A stretch of DNA of 7,249 nt. Origin: CAIVSN01 sp036171455. Lineage in GTDB: Bacteria > Patescibacteriota > Gracilibacteria > BD1-5 > UBA2023. Both the position numbers and the translations under genes were made by a program. The notes under the pieces were generated by a model. The model worked only from the letters and a program-made list of their open reading frames with translations, ran no database searches and was not told the origin of the DNA. Shown here in pieces: positions 6,778-7,249 of this stretch. The stretch spans positions 1 to 7,249 of the forward strand of contig JAVHRB010000082.1 of assembly GCA_036171455.1 (NCBI GenBank), read 5' to 3'. The number at the start of each line of letters is the position of its first letter. The stretch's first letter is position 1.

Positions 6778-6942
6778 CAAAAGGCGAGTAAAGCACACTA
6801 TGATGTGGGAAAGAAAGTCCGAGAGACTATTATCGAGATCGGGGGAACTATGCCAGAAAAACTTCCGACTTTTGAAAACGTAAAGGAAGCCAAGAAACGC
6901 TTAAAAGCAGAAGAAAAACGTCTTGCAAAAGAAAAACCATAA
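6778..6942 (+). pseudogene. dinD: Detached C-terminal remnant of dinD
   Basis: Continuing in the dinD frame past the TAA gives 54 more codons and a second TAA at 6940. The residues HYDVGKKVRETIIEIGGTMPEKLP match the conserved DinD C-terminal segment, and a Lys/Glu-rich tail follows (KEAKKRLKAEEKRLAKEK). The first part plus this remnant would be 269 residues, close to the normal family length. No start codon or ribosome binding site would let this part be made on its own. It would be translated only by readthrough of the TAA, or if the TAA is a sequencing or assembly error. Confidence 0.85.
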
Positions 6943-6950
6943 ATAGTCAG

Positions 6951-6994
6951 AACTCATCACGCAATGCAAATTTATATTATTAAATGTGAGTTTT
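6951..6994 (+). terminator. Possible weak terminator after dinD
   Basis: AACTCA (6951-6956) and TGAGTT (6987-6992) pair around a 30-nt AT-rich loop that contains ATTTA...TAAAT, and the stem runs into TTTT. The large loop makes this a poor intrinsic terminator. It is the only candidate between dinD and the next reading frame. Confidence 0.22.
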
Positions 6995-7021
6995 AATCTC
7001 CGAATTTCTCACCCACCCCCT

Positions 7022-7090
7022 ATGAAATGAATCATCCTCGCCGGCGGATCCGGCACCCGGCTCCACCCGCTTACCCTCGCGATGTCCAAA
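7022..7090 (+). pseudogene. rfbA: 5' stub of an RfbA-like glucose-1-phosphate thymidylyltransferase
   Basis: From the ATG at 7022, with TGA (7028) read as Gly, the first 23 codons give MKGIILAGGSGTRLHPLTLA followed by MSK. This is the nucleotide-binding signature (GGSGTRL) at the N-terminus of RfbA/RmlA-type sugar-nucleotide transferases, which make dTDP-glucose for rhamnose. Relatives continue with a QLLP-type segment after SK. Here the frame gives W-L-T-Q-N and then AT-rich sequence with no resemblance, although it stays open to the window edge under code 25. The stub is GC-rich and the following ~70 bp are not, marking a sharp junction. It is most simply a gene cut by recombination or insertion. 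It could also be the leftover of a duplicated start. Confidence 0.75.
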
Positions 7091-7186
7091 TGGCTGACCC
7101 AAAATTTATTAATTATCTTAAATCCCCCCAGAATTTCCCAAAATAATCTCGAATTTTCGCTTGACAAAGGCAACGGCGGCATAATG

Positions 7187-7209
7187 AGAGTGTGATATAT
7201 TATCACTCT
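7187..7209. promoter_or_regulatory. Operator-like hairpin with embedded extended -10
   Basis: AGAGTG-TG-ATA (7187-7197) pairs with TATCACTCT (7201-7209) apart from a 2-nt bulge; the core GTGATA-TAT-TATCAC is a perfect inverted repeat. It contains TGATATATT (7193-7201), a possible extended -10, and a TTGACA lies upstream at 7161. An ATG at 7217 begins 11 codons that run off the window edge, too few to identify. The region 7091-7186 shows no gene I can support. Confidence 0.3.
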
Positions 7210-7249
7210 TCTTATCATGGTTATCGACATACTAAGGCACACGATTGTC

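Noticed and set aside
1..7249. tRNA or rRNA genes
   Set aside because: Reading the intergenic stretches by eye showed no cloverleaf with a T-loop GTTCRA pattern and CCA end, and no rRNA-like sequence; a covariance search was not possible.

Overview
The window reads as bacterial DNA from a lineage that translates UGA as glycine (genetic code 25), the code known from the Patescibacteria/CPR phyla Gracilibacteria and Absconditabacteria (SR1). Eight reading frames here recover family-typical proteins only if in-frame TGA is read as Gly. I count 23 such codons, several at near-invariant glycines: a Walker A glycine, the GGT of an AbiEii nucleotidyltransferase, and the GQGDL of a 2-oxoacid:ferredoxin oxidoreductase. 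Every gene end I can define is TAA or TAG. The ordinary code breaks most of these genes into pieces. I cannot choose between the two phyla from this window.

Layout. (1) 1-262, minus strand: the 5' part of a type IV pilin-like gene running off the left edge. (2) 392-2589, plus: a two-gene operon for a 2-oxoacid:ferredoxin oxidoreductase, with a gamma-alpha fusion (korA) and a short beta subunit (korB), followed at once by a ~120-bp imperfect palindrome. (3) 2787-4167: a type IV AbiEi/AbiEii toxin-antitoxin pair with its own promoter and a 23-nt gene overlap. (4) 4293-4788: a type II Phd-like antitoxin and RelE/ParE-like toxin, 1 nt apart, behind an operator-like inverted repeat. (5) 4944-6101: an AAA ATPase with a DUF4143-type C-terminus, behind a strong sigma70-like promoter. 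(6) 6133-6942: a dinD homologue split by an in-frame TAA and containing a perfect 30-bp palindrome. (7) 7022-7090: the first ~23 codons of an rfbA-like nucleotidyltransferase, then unrelated AT-rich DNA with an operator-like hairpin.

The left part is a pilin gene and a metabolic operon. From 2.7 kb on, the DNA looks like an accessory island in which self-contained stability/defence modules (AbiE, Phd/RelE, ATPase-DUF4143, DinD) are stacked in the same orientation. The dinD locus uses no TGA for any of its ~17 glycines and is broken, and the rfbA stub marks a probable recombination junction. These points suggest gene gain and decay. Most starts lack a convincing Shine-Dalgarno sequence.
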